This document shows positions 32,080 through 40,540 of a stretch of 64,000 bases of DNA, piece by piece. Made by a program: the position numbers and the translations under genes. Source of the stretch: Bog-159 sp050008575 (GTDB lineage: Bacteria; Acidobacteriota; Terriglobia; Bryobacterales; Bryobacteraceae); contig JBEKMJ010000005.1 in the NCBI GenBank assembly GCA_050008575.1, positions 62,001 to 126,000 of the forward strand, in the 5' to 3' direction. The notes under the pieces are model-generated. The model worked only from the letters and a program-made list of their open reading frames with translations, was not told the origin of the DNA and searched no databases. Each line of letters starts with the position of its first letter. Position 1 is the first letter of the stretch.

Positions 32080-33960
32080 TTACTTCCGCTTAGTCAGTAG
32101 CACCTTCACTTCGACCGGCTCGCTGCCGCGGATCACCTTCACCATCACCTCGTCGCCGGGCTTCTTGGCGCGCAGAGCGTAAGTGAAATCGTATAGATTC
32201 TGGATGGGCTTGCCGTCGAACTCCACCAGCACATCGCCCGCCTTCAGGCCGGCCCTCGCGGCGGGCGAGCCTTCCCGAATGTCGGCGAACTTCACGCCCT
32301 TGACGCCTTCCGCGAAGTCCGGGATGCTGCCAAAATCCGGGCCATAGCCCGAGTGCCCGGAATCGGACCCCGCCACGTCTCCGGCATGCTCCGGTTCCTT
32401 CACGCGCACGAAAAGCGGCCGTTCCGGAGCCTCGCGCAAGTCTTCGCCGACTTCCCCAACCAACTCCAGCAGCTTGGCCGCGTCCGGCGCGTCGATCTTG
32501 TCCCAGGTGTCGCTGGGCTTGTGATAGTCCGCGTGCAGCCCGGAGAAGAAGAACAGCACGGGCACCTGCTTGGTGGTGAACGAAGTGTGGTCGCTCGATC
32601 CATAGCCGGCTTCGGAATAGTCGATGTGCAAGCCGTACTTGGGCGTCACTTCCTCAAGTAACTTCCTCAAAGTCGTTCCCGTGCCCACTCCGCCGATGAA
32701 CACCTTGCCGTCGCGCACGCGCCCGATCATATCCATGTTGATCATGGTCACGTCCTTATCGTTCGGCAGCAGCGGGTGGTTGACGAAATAGCTGGAGCCC
32801 AGCAGCCCCAACTCCTCGCCGGCGAAGGTCAAAAACAGGATGCCGCGCTTCTGTTTCGGCTGCGTGGCGAACCAGCGCGCCAGTTCGATCACCCCTGCCG
32901 TACCGGAAGCGTTGTCGTCCGCGCCCGGATGGATGGTACCGGCCAGCGACGGCGCGAGGGAAAATTGCTCGCCCAGACCCAGGTGGTCGTAGTGCGCTCC
33001 GATCACCACATATTCATCGGTCGTGCCGGGCAGGTAGCCGGCCACGTTGCGCGCGGTCTTCACCACCCGTTCCACATCCAGGTTCGCATCCACCTGGAGC
33101 GCGTCCGGAAAGGCGAAGGATCGCGGCTGCAGATCCTGGTCGATGCCTTTCTGAATCTCGTCCGGGTTCTTGCCGGCTATGGCGAACCAGCGCTCGGCGA
33201 TTTCAGACCGGATCTGCACAAACGGAATGCCGGCATCTCCGGGCCCGGCGGCTGCGGCGAATTTCTCAAGTTCGTCGGCCTCGCCGGGGTGCGCCGCGCG
33301 GTCGCTCATCAGCACCACGCCGCGCGCGCCGTGCATCTTGGCGTTGGAAGCCTTGCTCCAAACCTGCGCGTGTTGTGTGTAGACCTTGCCCGCGAAGATG
33401 CTCTTCTCGTCGAATTCTTGCGGCTCGTGGCGCAGGATGAGCACGATCTTGTCGCGCGCGTCGATGCCCTTGTAATCGTCGTAGTTGTACTCCGGCGCGG
33501 TAATGCCGTATCCGGCGAACACCACGGCGCCGGTCATCCGGGCGCGCGCGGAGAAGTTGAACGGGATAAAATCTTCGGGAAACGCGAGCTTGATATGCCT
33601 GCCATCGGCCGTATACCCGAAGCGATTGTCCTTGCCCAGCTTAGCGGCGGTGGTCACGCTGAAGGCTTGGTAGTAGCTCTTGCCGTCAATCGGCCGCAAC
33701 CCGAACGAACGGAACTTGCCTTCGATGAAGGCGGCGGCCTTATCCAGCTCGGGCGTGCCGGTGCCGCGTCCTTTCAGGTTTTTGGATGCCAGGAACTTCA
33801 CGTCGTCCAAAAAACGATTGGGGTCGATCGACGCGGAGGCGCCGGAGGCGCCGTAGGCGGCCACCGCCGCGCAGGCCGCCATCGCGAACAGGCACAGGGC
33901 GGCGACCCAGCGGCGCACGCGCGCACGACGTCTTACAAATTCATGAGAAATGCTAAGCAT
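32080..33960 (-). CDS. M28-family zinc aminopeptidase with PA and PDZ domains
   Basis: 626 residues: a membrane anchor or signal (WVAALCLFAMAACAAVAAYG), a PA domain inserted in the N-terminal part (GAVVFAGYGITAPEYNYDDY), an M28 core and a C-terminal PDZ domain (AGLKAGDVLVEFDGKPIQN). Zinc ligands and catalytic residues are visible in IGAHYDHLG, HPGADDNASGTAGV, TFAGEELGLLGS, MINMDMIGR and HADYHKPSDTWD. Enzymes of this class are exported aminopeptidases. The gene ends five bases before the membrane-protein start, so the two are probably co-transcribed. Confidence 0.92.
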   Translation of the reverse strand: MLSISHEFVRRRARVRRWVAALCLFAMAACAAVAAYGASGASASIDPNRFLDDVKFLASKNLKGRGTGTPELDKAAAFIEGKFRSFGLRPIDGKSYYQAFSVTTAAKLGKDNRFGYTADGRHIKLAFPEDFIPFNFSARARMTGAVVFAGYGITAPEYNYDDYKGIDARDKIVLILRHEPQEFDEKSIFAGKVYTQHAQVWSKASNAKMHGARGVVLMSDRAAHPGEADELEKFAAAAGPGDAGIPFVQIRSEIAERWFAIAGKNPDEIQKGIDQDLQPRSFAFPDALQVDANLDVERVVKTARNVAGYLPGTTDEYVVIGAHYDHLGLGEQFSLAPSLAGTIHPGADDNASGTAGVIELARWFATQPKQKRGILFLTFAGEELGLLGSSYFVNHPLLPNDKDVTMINMDMIGRVRDGKVFIGGVGTGTTLRKLLEEVTPKYGLHIDYSEAGYGSSDHTSFTTKQVPVLFFFSGLHADYHKPSDTWDKIDAPDAAKLLELVGEVGEDLREAPERPLFVRVKEPEHAGDVAGSDSGHSGYGPDFGSIPDFAEGVKGVKFADIREGSPAARAGLKAGDVLVEFDGKPIQNLYDFTYALRAKKPGDEVMVKVIRGSEPVEVKVLLTKRK

Positions 33961-33980
33961 ATTGGTGTCTTATCCAACGG

Positions 33981-34523
33981 TCACTTCCCGCCGCTCTGCG
34001 ACCAGGGTGGCGCGATCCCGTTCATGCGCGCGTAGGCCACCAGTTGGCCCATGTGCTCGTTGGCGTGCACGATGATTCGCAGGTATATCCCGTCGACGGT
34101 TGCGTGCCGGTGCGCGATCTCGACATTCCTTTGGAGGTCTCCGGGTTGTAGCTTCGCCCGCGCATCTCTTACGGCATCAAGGGAGCGTCGTAACCACCCG
34201 ACCACGTCGGCTTTCGCGGTCACGGTCTTCTCCACGCTGTCCGATTGCAGGTCCGCGGGCATTTTAGGCCCGGTAGCACTGAGCAAAAAGAAATTCGCCT
34301 GCGCGATGTGCATGAAGACCTCGCTGGTGGAGCGCACTCCGGGTCCGGGGCGCCAGGCGTACGTCGTGGCGGGCATGGCTTCGGCCAGCGCGATGAGTTG
34401 CCTGGAAACGTGGCCCCACTCTCCGTCATAACCTTGCCAGACGCCTTCCAGGGGGTCCACCGGAGCGTGCTGCCCCTGCAGGGCAGCCACTCCCAGAGTC
34501 ACTACGAGCATTAGAGTTTTCAT
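33981..34523 (-). CDS. Exported DinB-like four-helix protein
   Basis: 180 residues: a short signal-like N-terminus (MKTLMLVVTLGVAALQG) then a DinB/YfiT-type helical bundle, WGHVSRQLIALAEAMPATTY, VFMHIAQANFFLL and IIVHANEHMGQLVAYAR. The metal-binding histidines of the family correspond to the His in FMHIAQ and the two in VHANEH. DinB-like proteins are metal-dependent; many are bacillithiol or mycothiol transferases, others have no known activity. Same strand as the DsbA-like gene upstream and the M28 gene downstream. Confidence 0.85.
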   Translation of the reverse strand: MKTLMLVVTLGVAALQGQHAPVDPLEGVWQGYDGEWGHVSRQLIALAEAMPATTYAWRPGPGVRSTSEVFMHIAQANFFLLSATGPKMPADLQSDSVEKTVTAKADVVGWLRRSLDAVRDARAKLQPGDLQRNVEIAHRHATVDGIYLRIIVHANEHMGQLVAYARMNGIAPPWSQSGGK

Positions 34524-34542
34524 GCGCTTCCTAGTTCGGCGT

Positions 34543-35460
34543 TTAGTTCAATTTGGGAGCGGGCAGGGCCACTTCGCAGCCGCAATCTTCGCCGGCGTTG
34601 TGAGCCATTTTTTGATAGTCGATCTCGTAGTCGATGATGTTGCGCAGAGTGGGCCAATCCATGCGCCCCACCACAGGGCGGCCATTGATGAACAGCGTGG
34701 GAGTGGCGCCTACGTTCACTTCCTTGCCCATCGCCTGGGCCTTGTTCACTTCCGCCTCGGTTTCCTTGTTATCCATGCAGCGCGTCAGTTGCAGCGCATC
34801 CAGTTCCTTGCCCTTGGCGAATTCCAGGACCTTGTCCTTCAGGTTGCCGGGGTTAATTTCTTCTTGGTGCGCGAAGATCCAATCGTGATAATCCCAGAAA
34901 GCGTTGGCGTTCTGGCGGAAGACGCAGCGCCCGGCGATGGCGGCCGCGCGCGCCCAGGGATGCAGTTGATCCAGAGGGAATTCCTCGAAATAGAAGCGCA
35001 CCTGTTTGGGATACGTGCTCAGCAGGTTGTCGCGTAGCGTCTTAGCTTCTTCCTTGCAAACCGGGCACTCGAAATCGCTGAACTCCACCAGCACCACCGG
35101 CGCGCCGGGTGTACCGAAACTGGGCTGCAGATCGGTCTTGAGCTTATCGAGCTGGGGTTTGTAAGGGTTCTGCGCGATGTCGTAGAGAGTGCCATCCACG
35201 ATCTTCTGCCCGTCCTTGGAAACGTAGTACTGAAAGTCGGCGTTGGCATTGCCGGCCGAAGCGTGCACGTTCACCATCGAGAAGCCGGGCATGTCGGAGG
35301 GCTTGGGATCGGCGATCTCCAGCTTGATCTGCGGTCCGAAGACCTTGAGGTGGCGCACGTAGGCTTCAAACGTGGGCTTGTCGAACGCGGATTTCTTCTC
35401 CGCGTTTTCCGCGGTCAGGCCTGCGGCCAACAGGGCGAAACACAGCATCAATCGTGACAT
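34543..35460 (-). CDS. DsbA/BdbD-like thioredoxin-fold disulfide oxidoreductase
   Basis: 305 residues with a signal peptide (MLCFALLAAGLTAENA). A DUF-like N-terminal domain (to about residue 112) is followed by a DsbA_4/Thioredoxin_4 domain with active site CPVC (Cys132/Cys135 in DFECPVCKEEA), the cis-Pro loop GATPTLFINGRPVVG, and a DsbA helical insert. A C-terminal CGC motif (EDCGCEVALP) is unusual and could form a second redox pair. A periplasmic role in oxidising or reducing cysteines is likely. Upstream of the DinB-like gene, 19 bases apart. Confidence 0.9.
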   Translation of the reverse strand: MSRLMLCFALLAAGLTAENAEKKSAFDKPTFEAYVRHLKVFGPQIKLEIADPKPSDMPGFSMVNVHASAGNANADFQYYVSKDGQKIVDGTLYDIAQNPYKPQLDKLKTDLQPSFGTPGAPVVLVEFSDFECPVCKEEAKTLRDNLLSTYPKQVRFYFEEFPLDQLHPWARAAAIAGRCVFRQNANAFWDYHDWIFAHQEEINPGNLKDKVLEFAKGKELDALQLTRCMDNKETEAEVNKAQAMGKEVNVGATPTLFINGRPVVGRMDWPTLRNIIDYEIDYQKMAHNAGEDCGCEVALPAPKLN

Positions 35461-35567
35461 TTACCTGCCATTGTAACTCAGCGGCGTTATCCCTTGGCCT
35501 GGCTGGACCTGCCCATCCCGGCGGCCCAGCCGGCATAACCCGGCGTGCACTTTGGCGAAAAACGCGG

Positions 35568-35880
35568 TCAATACGCGGCGGCCGCCACCGCACCGCTGCT
35601 CGGCGGCAGAACCCATCGCCGGAGGTGGGCAAAGCTCCGAGGCAGGCGGCCTGCGAGGCCGCCGCAGGCTGCGAGCCTGCCCCACAAGGTTTCCAAGTCG
35701 TGCTTGAATTCCGCAACAAAGTGGTGAATGGGTATGCGGCGGTCCGCCAGCAAGCGCTGGAACTCTAGCTGGTTCATTCCTGCCAGGCTGCTTCCGTTCT
35801 CAAGAGTCGGCCGTTCCCGCTAGAACAGCGCTGGAACAAAGCGCTAGGGCGAGTTCGCGCTTCGAGTCAGGGTCGGTCAT
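35568..35880 (-). pseudogene. UPF0175-type antitoxin gene, broken and capped by a repeat
   Basis: From the ATG at 35880 the frame reads MTDPDSKRELALAL and stops. After a stop and a one-base shift it continues as RERPTLENGSSLAGMNQLEF and QRLLADRRIPIHHFVAEFKH, which matches UPF0175 proteins (short helical antitoxins, Ala-Gly-Met-x-Glu-Phe and Arg-x-Ile-Pro-Ile-His). Immediately after HDLETL the frame runs into a family A hairpin repeat (35641-35685). Both defects suggest a decayed gene; no toxin partner is adjacent. Confidence 0.6.
35641..35685 (-). repeat. Paired-hairpin repeat (family A), inverted
   Basis: GGCGGCCTGCGAGGCCGCC followed by GCAGGCTGCGAGCCTGCCCCAC. It lies exactly at the 3' end of the UPF0175 remnant. 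Confidence 0.85.
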
Positions 35881-35933
35881 GGAAACCACCAGAACCTATC
35901 TGCGTGCATCTGTGTCCATCTGTGTTCCATGTG

Positions 35934-36290
35934 CTATTGTGCCGCGCGTGGAAACAGGATATTGTTCTCCAGATGGATGTGCCGGTGCAGGTCCGCTTCC
36001 AACTCCTGGAGACCGGCAAACAGCGCGCGGTAGGAATTGCAGGCGTCCGTGGGCAGCGTGTAGTTCCCCGTGACGGCGCGCATGCGCTCCAGCGCCAGGC
36101 CGGCGGAATCGTGCTCTTGTTCCATGACGCGGATGGGGTTCGCGACGGAGGAGCTGCCGGCGCGGATCATGGGGAACAGCACCAGCTCCTCCTTCATCAT
36201 GTGCGCTTCCAATTCCTGCCGCAGCGCCTGGAATGTTTCGCCCAGCGGGAGTAGCGAATCGGCGTGCGTGGCCCTGTCCGCTGCCGTCAC
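35934..36290 (-). CDS. Hemerythrin-like domain protein (C-terminal half of ScdA/RIC)
   Basis: 118 residues with the hemerythrin-like pattern of RIC proteins: QALRQELEAHMMKEELVLFPMI, IRVMEQEHDSAGLALERM and LHRHIHLENNILFPRA, with the iron-binding His and Glu residues. It starts at a GTG that overlaps the stop of the DUF542 gene by four bases (GTGA). In ScdA/YtfE/RIC proteins both parts are one chain of about 220 residues that repairs nitrosylated or oxidised iron-sulfur clusters. Together these two frames equal that length. Confidence 0.8.
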   Translation of the reverse strand: MTAADRATHADSLLPLGETFQALRQELEAHMMKEELVLFPMIRAGSSSVANPIRVMEQEHDSAGLALERMRAVTGNYTLPTDACNSYRALFAGLQELEADLHRHIHLENNILFPRAAQ

Positions 36291-36517
36291 CTTTTGCGCA
36301 GGCGGTCGAGGCGGGGTAGCTCGGTCTTTAGCCAGGCATGATGTTTGGTCAGGATGTGATCGATGAGGTCCGCCAGGCTGGCGGTCTGCCAGGCGGAGGC
36401 CAGCGAGATCCCGCCGCCGCAGCAGTAATCGATGCCGTACTTCTCAAAGATGCGCACGGAAGCGGGCAGCTCGGCCGCGATTTTAGCAACGGTCTTTTCT
36501 TCGGTTAAGGTGCGCAT
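36287..36517 (-). CDS. DUF542 domain protein (N-terminal half of ScdA/RIC)
   Basis: 76 residues from the ATG at 36517 (MRTLTEEKTVAKIAAELP). The IFEKYGIDYCCGGG motif with adjacent cysteines is diagnostic of DUF542, followed by the DHILTKHHAWLKTELPRLD helix that normally leads into the hemerythrin domain. The frame ends at AAAAGGTGA, where the hemerythrin frame begins in the -1 frame. This could be two coupled genes, a programmed slip, or a frameshift mutation or error. Confidence 0.8.
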   Translation of the reverse strand: MRTLTEEKTVAKIAAELPASVRIFEKYGIDYCCGGGISLASAWQTASLADLIDHILTKHHAWLKTELPRLDRLRKR

Positions 36518-36598
36518 GCTTCGATTGTCGCTGGCGCGGCTGCGCGGGTCTGTGACCGCGGTCACCACGCCGGTCGATTCGGCTTACAATCGGGACTT

Positions 36599-38137
36599 AT
36601 GCGTCGATACATATTTTGGGGAGCCATGACCCTGGTTTGCGCGGCGGCGGCGTTCGCCCAACCGCCACAGGAAGGTCCACGGCCGCAGGCTCCCGCGAAA
36701 GATGAAAAGGGCAAGGACGATAAGAAGCCGCCCGAGGAGAAGGTCTCGCCGACCAAGCACACGATTCAGATCGGCGGCAAAGACGTGAAATACACGGCCA
36801 CCGCCGGAACCATGCTGCTGAAGAAGGAAGACGGCACGGCCACGGCCAGTATCTTCTATATCGCCTACATCAAAGACGACGTGACGGACACCACCAAGCG
36901 TCCGCTGACGTTCGCGTTCAACGGCGGACCGGGGTCGTCGTCGGTATGGCTGCAGCTCGGCGCGTTGGGGCCCAAGCGCGTGGCGATGGACCCCGAGGGA
37001 AATGCGCTGCCGCCGCCCTACAAACTGGTGGACAACGAGTATTCCATCCTGGATCTCACCGACCTGGTCTTTATCGATCCGGTCTCGACCGGATTCAGCC
37101 GCGCGATTCCCGAGCAGGATGCCAAGAACTTCCACGGGATCAGCGGCGATTTGGAGTCGGTTGCGGACTTCATCCGGCTGTACACCACGCGGAGCAGCCG
37201 CTGGACATCGCCCAAATTCCTGGCCGGCGAGAGTTACGGCACCACCCGCGCTGCGAATCTTTCCGGCTATCTGCAGCAACAGATGGGCTACGCGCTGAAC
37301 GGGGTCATCTTGATTTCGGCGGTGCTGAATTTCGGAACTATCGGTTTCGACCGGGGCAACGATCTACCCTACATTCTGTTCCTGCCGACTTACACGGCCA
37401 CGGCGTGGTATCACAAGAAGCTGCCGCCGGACCTGATGGCCAGCCAGAGCAAGGCGCTGGAGGAAAGCGCGCAGTACGCCGCGCACGAGTACACTCTGGC
37501 GCTGATGAAGGGCGATGCGATTTCGAGCGAAGAACGCGCGCAGACCTCGCAGAAGCTGGCGCGCCTGACGGGTCTGGCCGCCAGGTTCATCGACGAAAGC
37601 AATCTGCGCGTGCCGATTTTCCGTTTCACGAAGGAACTGCTGCGCGACGAGCGCCGCACGGTGGGCCGTTACGATAGCCGCCTGGAAGGTATCGACCTGG
37701 ATCCGACCAGCGCCTTCCCGGACTACGATCCCAGTTACGCCAGTGTGTATGCGCCTTTCACGGCCGCGTGGAACCAATATGTGCGCGCGGAGTTGAAGTG
37801 GGAAAGCGACCTGCAATACGAGATACTCACGGGGAAGGTGCACCCGTGGAGTTGGGGAGACTACGATAACCGCTATGTCAACGTGTCGGATAGCCTGCGC
37901 GCGGCGATGACGCAGAACCGCGACCTGAAGGTCTTTGTGGCGAACGGGCATTACGATCTGGCAACGCCGTTCTTCGCGACGGAGTATACGTTCGACCACC
38001 TGGGGCTCGACCCCACGCTGCGCAATCACGTGAGCATGGACTTCTTCGAGGCGGGGCACATGATGTACACCTATAAGCCGTCGCTGGAGAAATTGAAGGC
38101 GGATTTGGCGAAGTTTATCGGGACGGCGGCGCCGTAG
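36599..38137 (+). CDS. Serine carboxypeptidase-like S10 peptidase, exported
   Basis: 512 residues with a signal peptide (MTLVCAAAAFA). The Pro/Lys-rich segment after it is a linker. The S10 fold is shown by FAFNGGPGSSSVWLQ (oxyanion region), Ser212 in LAGESYGTTRAAN, Asp in VANGHYDLATPFF and His in FEAGHMMY. S10 enzymes remove C-terminal residues at acidic pH, which fits an acid-soil bacterium. It is the first gene downstream of the divergent RIC genes. Confidence 0.9.
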   Translation: MRRYIFWGAMTLVCAAAAFAQPPQEGPRPQAPAKDEKGKDDKKPPEEKVSPTKHTIQIGGKDVKYTATAGTMLLKKEDGTATASIFYIAYIKDDVTDTTKRPLTFAFNGGPGSSSVWLQLGALGPKRVAMDPEGNALPPPYKLVDNEYSILDLTDLVFIDPVSTGFSRAIPEQDAKNFHGISGDLESVADFIRLYTTRSSRWTSPKFLAGESYGTTRAANLSGYLQQQMGYALNGVILISAVLNFGTIGFDRGNDLPYILFLPTYTATAWYHKKLPPDLMASQSKALEESAQYAAHEYTLALMKGDAISSEERAQTSQKLARLTGLAARFIDESNLRVPIFRFTKELLRDERRTVGRYDSRLEGIDLDPTSAFPDYDPSYASVYAPFTAAWNQYVRAELKWESDLQYEILTGKVHPWSWGDYDNRYVNVSDSLRAAMTQNRDLKVFVANGHYDLATPFFATEYTFDHLGLDPTLRNHVSMDFFEAGHMMYTYKPSLEKLKADLAKFIGTAAP

Positions 38138-38140
38138 GGG

Positions 38141-38434
38141 CTAGTGCGCCGCGGGACGTTTGTAATGGCGCAGGAAGGCCTGTACTTCGTCGCGCGTGCC
38201 CAGGAAGACGAAAAGAGCCGAATCGTTCTTGTGAAAGAAAAGAGCGCGCAGTCTTAGACCGACGCGCACCTCCCAAAGCGCGGAAGGATGCAACGTTCTG
38301 AGGCCCAGGCCAGCATGCCGTTGCGGGTTGGAGAGCGATGCTCGCAGATTCGCGATATCAAGGACGGCGGATTGCTCCTCCGCGCTTGCGCTGCGGCAGC
38401 GGCGAAGGAATCCCTCCTCCAGAACGATCTTCAT
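38141..38434 (-). CDS. RelE/ParE-like toxin
   Basis: 97 residues, MKIVLEEGFLRRCRSAS at the start, HAGLGLRTLHPSALWEVRVG in the middle, then LFVFLGTRDEVQAFLRHYKR: the arrangement expected for a RelE/ParE-type mRNA interferase or gyrase poison, with the basic RVGLRLR core. It overlaps the antitoxin frame by 77 bases, which is long for such pairs. Toxin activity is inferred from fold-like pattern and gene order. Confidence 0.7.
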   Translation of the reverse strand: MKIVLEEGFLRRCRSASAEEQSAVLDIANLRASLSNPQRHAGLGLRTLHPSALWEVRVGLRLRALFFHKNDSALFVFLGTRDEVQAFLRHYKRPAAH

Positions 38435-38702
38435 GGGGTTTTGCGAACTCCTGCTTGAGATACTTCACGGCAGCCTCGGGCGAACTGAATGTCTTCGATG
38501 GCTGCGCCTCGGACCACTTCCAGAGGGCCTGCACCTGAGCGTCGGTCAGTTCCGGCGTCAGATCCAGGTCGGTATCGTCGATCGGCCGCAAGGCCGCCAC
38601 TGGCCGCGAGTCCTTGATAATGACGACATCCTGCCCCTGGCGGGCCTGCTCAATCAACTTGCCAAGTTCGCGGCGCGCTTCGGAAATGGATCGGGTGATC
38701 AT
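38358..38702 (-). CDS. Phd/YefM-like antitoxin
   Basis: 114 residues. The N-terminal MITRSISEARRELGKLIEQARQG...VVIIKDSRPVAALRP pattern is the Phd/YefM DNA-binding fold; the C-terminal half (WKWSEAQPSKTFSSPEAAVK) should bind the toxin. The last roughly 25 residues (DRSGGGIPSPLPQRKRGG) overlap the start of the toxin gene in another frame, so the natural stop of the antitoxin may have been lost. Confidence 0.7.
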   Translation of the reverse strand: MITRSISEARRELGKLIEQARQGQDVVIIKDSRPVAALRPIDDTDLDLTPELTDAQVQALWKWSEAQPSKTFSSPEAAVKYLKQEFAKPHEDRSGGGIPSPLPQRKRGGAIRRP

Positions 38703-38779
38703 AAGATTACTTTAATTGTACACAAAATGGGCGCAGAAAAATCCCCGCGATCGCGCACGGATCGGCCTTATCATGATTG

Positions 38780-39280
38780 ATGGACGACCATCCCATCATG
38801 GATTGCCCCAACTGCGGCGCGCACATGCAACTCGATAAAGGCATGGATTCCTGGAGTTGCAGTTACTGCAGGACCGTGTATTACAGCCGGAAGAACGAAG
38901 ACAACGTTAGCGTGCTGAACGAGACTTCCCGTTTCGCGTGCCCGGTGTGCTCCGTGCCGCTGGCAGAAGCGGCCATCGACGGACACAAGCTGTACTACTG
39001 TACGGGGTGCCGCGGAAGCCTGATTCCGGTGGAGACCTTTGTTTCGCTGTTGGACGACCTGCGCGCCAAGCAGGGCGGGGAATGGACGATCGCGCGTCCG
39101 GCCGACCCGCGGGAACTGCAGCGGCAGATCCGTTGCCCGCAATGCGGCCGGCAGATGGACACGCACTTTTATGGCGGTCCGGGCAACATAGTGATCGACG
39201 ATTGCGCGGCGTGCGAGCTGAACTGGCTGGACAAAGGTGAATTGGCGCGCATCGCGCGCGCGCCGGAAGAACTGGTGTAG
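38780..39280 (+). CDS. TFIIB-type zinc-ribbon protein
   Basis: 166 residues with three CxxC-type metal sites: CPNCGAHMQLDKG...CSYC, CPVCSVPLAEA...CTGC and CPQCGRQMD...CAACELNWLDKGEL. The last is typical of zf-TFIIB domains (CxxC-x-WLDxGEL). Proteins of this kind are cytosolic and of uncertain function; some relate to transcription or to protein quality control. The start ATG 38780 is favoured over TTG 38777. Confidence 0.75.
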   Translation: MDDHPIMDCPNCGAHMQLDKGMDSWSCSYCRTVYYSRKNEDNVSVLNETSRFACPVCSVPLAEAAIDGHKLYYCTGCRGSLIPVETFVSLLDDLRAKQGGEWTIARPADPRELQRQIRCPQCGRQMDTHFYGGPGNIVIDDCAACELNWLDKGELARIARAPEELV

Positions 39281-39349
39281 GCGGATGGCGAGCTTCGCTC
39301 GCCGGCGACAGCAGGACTGCGGTCGCGGCAGGCACGAGTGCCTGCGCCA

Positions 39350-40327
39350 CTAATCCATCACTATTACGGCTTTGCCCGGAATCTTGCGATCGGCCAGTTC
39401 GCGCAGGCCGGCCGGCACTTCGTCGAGCCGGAAGGTCTTGCCCACCACCGGGTGGATCTGCCCCCCCAGATACATGGCGGTCAGCACTTCGTGGGTGTGC
39501 GCAAGGAACTCCGGATGCTGCTGGACATATTGTCCCCAATGCACGCCCACGATGGAGATGTCCTTCAGCAGGATGCGGTTCGCGGGCACGCTGGGGATGC
39601 GCCCGCTGGCGAAGCCGATCACCAGCATGCGTCCTTCGCCGGCGATGCAGCGTGTGGACAGGTCGAAGACGTCGCCGCCGACGGGATCGTAGACTACATC
39701 CACGCCGCGGCCGCCGGTGATCTGCTTGACATGCTCGACCCAGCCTGGGTCGGTGTAGGTTAAGGCATGATCGGCGCCCTGCGCGAGACAAAAGTCCAGC
39801 TTGGCCTGGCTGCCGGCCGTGGCGATTACCTGCGCGCCGTAGGCTTTGCCGATCTGAATGGCGGACATGCCCACGCCGCTGGCGCCGGCATGCACCAGCA
39901 GCCACTCGCGGTGCCCCAGGGCGGCCCGGCGATGCAGCGCGAAATAGGAGGTGTGATACACAACGGGCAGGGCGGCCGCTTCGGGGAAATCCATGCCGGC
40001 GATGGTGTGGAACGTACGGCTGGCCGCCGCCAGCGAGTATTCGGCGAAGGCGCCGTTGTGGGTCATGGCGGTCACCGGATCGCCCGGGAATACGTGCTTC
40101 ACTTCGGGGCCCACGGCGTCCACGATACCGGAGACTTCGGCGCCGGGAGTGAACGGAAAGGGCGGGCGGATCTGGTATTTGCCTTGAATCTGCAGAATGT
40201 CGAAAAAGTTGAGCGCTGCGGCGTGGTTGCGGATGCGCACTTCGTTAGGGCCGGGTTCGGGTAAGGGAATCTCGTCGAGGGTCATCTGCTCCGGCTCGCA
40301 GAACGCGTGAACTTGCCAGGATTTCAT
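39350..40327 (-). CDS. NADPH:quinone oxidoreductase, MDR family
   Basis: 325 residues from the ATG at 40327 (MKSWQVHAF). Medium-chain dehydrogenase/reductase: GroES-like N-domain (PGPNEVRIRNHAAALNFFD, FPFTPGAEVSGIV), nucleotide-binding motif HAGASGVGMSAIQIGKAYGA and DVVYDPVGGDVF. No zinc-binding Cys motif is visible, so it is a zinc-free quinone oxidoreductase or enoyl reductase. It reduces quinones or alpha,beta-unsaturated compounds with NADPH; substrate unknown. Confidence 0.9.
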   Translation of the reverse strand: MKSWQVHAFCEPEQMTLDEIPLPEPGPNEVRIRNHAAALNFFDILQIQGKYQIRPPFPFTPGAEVSGIVDAVGPEVKHVFPGDPVTAMTHNGAFAEYSLAAASRTFHTIAGMDFPEAAALPVVYHTSYFALHRRAALGHREWLLVHAGASGVGMSAIQIGKAYGAQVIATAGSQAKLDFCLAQGADHALTYTDPGWVEHVKQITGGRGVDVVYDPVGGDVFDLSTRCIAGEGRMLVIGFASGRIPSVPANRILLKDISIVGVHWGQYVQQHPEFLAHTHEVLTAMYLGGQIHPVVGKTFRLDEVPAGLRELADRKIPGKAVIVMD

Positions 40328-40400
40328 GCGAACGAAAGGTATCATACGGCTGAGCGCGGGGGCAAGCGCGGTGGTTAATTGGCGGACGCCGTTTTCACTG

Positions 40401-40497
40401 CGGCCTACGAGGCCGCCGCAGGCTGCGATTGGAGGGCGTGCAATTCTGCCCGCAGCCGGCTTTCAGCCGGGTTGGCCGCCTGAAAGGCGGCTGCGGC
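40401..40497. repeat. Joined family A and family B repeats
   Basis: GCGGCCTACGAGGCCGC and GCAGGCTGCGA are immediately followed by TTGGAGGGCGTGCAATTCTGCCCGC, AGCCGGCTTTCAGCCGG and GGCCGCCTGAAAGGCGGC. It shows the two families combining as modules. Confidence 0.8.
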
Positions 40498-40540
40498 CAG
40501 GATTGGCCGCTCCACAAGAGGTTTCGACGGTGCCCCACGT

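Noticed and set aside
32776..34035. A 419-codon plus-strand frame opposite the M28 peptidase gene
   Set aside because: Antisense to strong M28 motifs; composition is that of a shadow frame.
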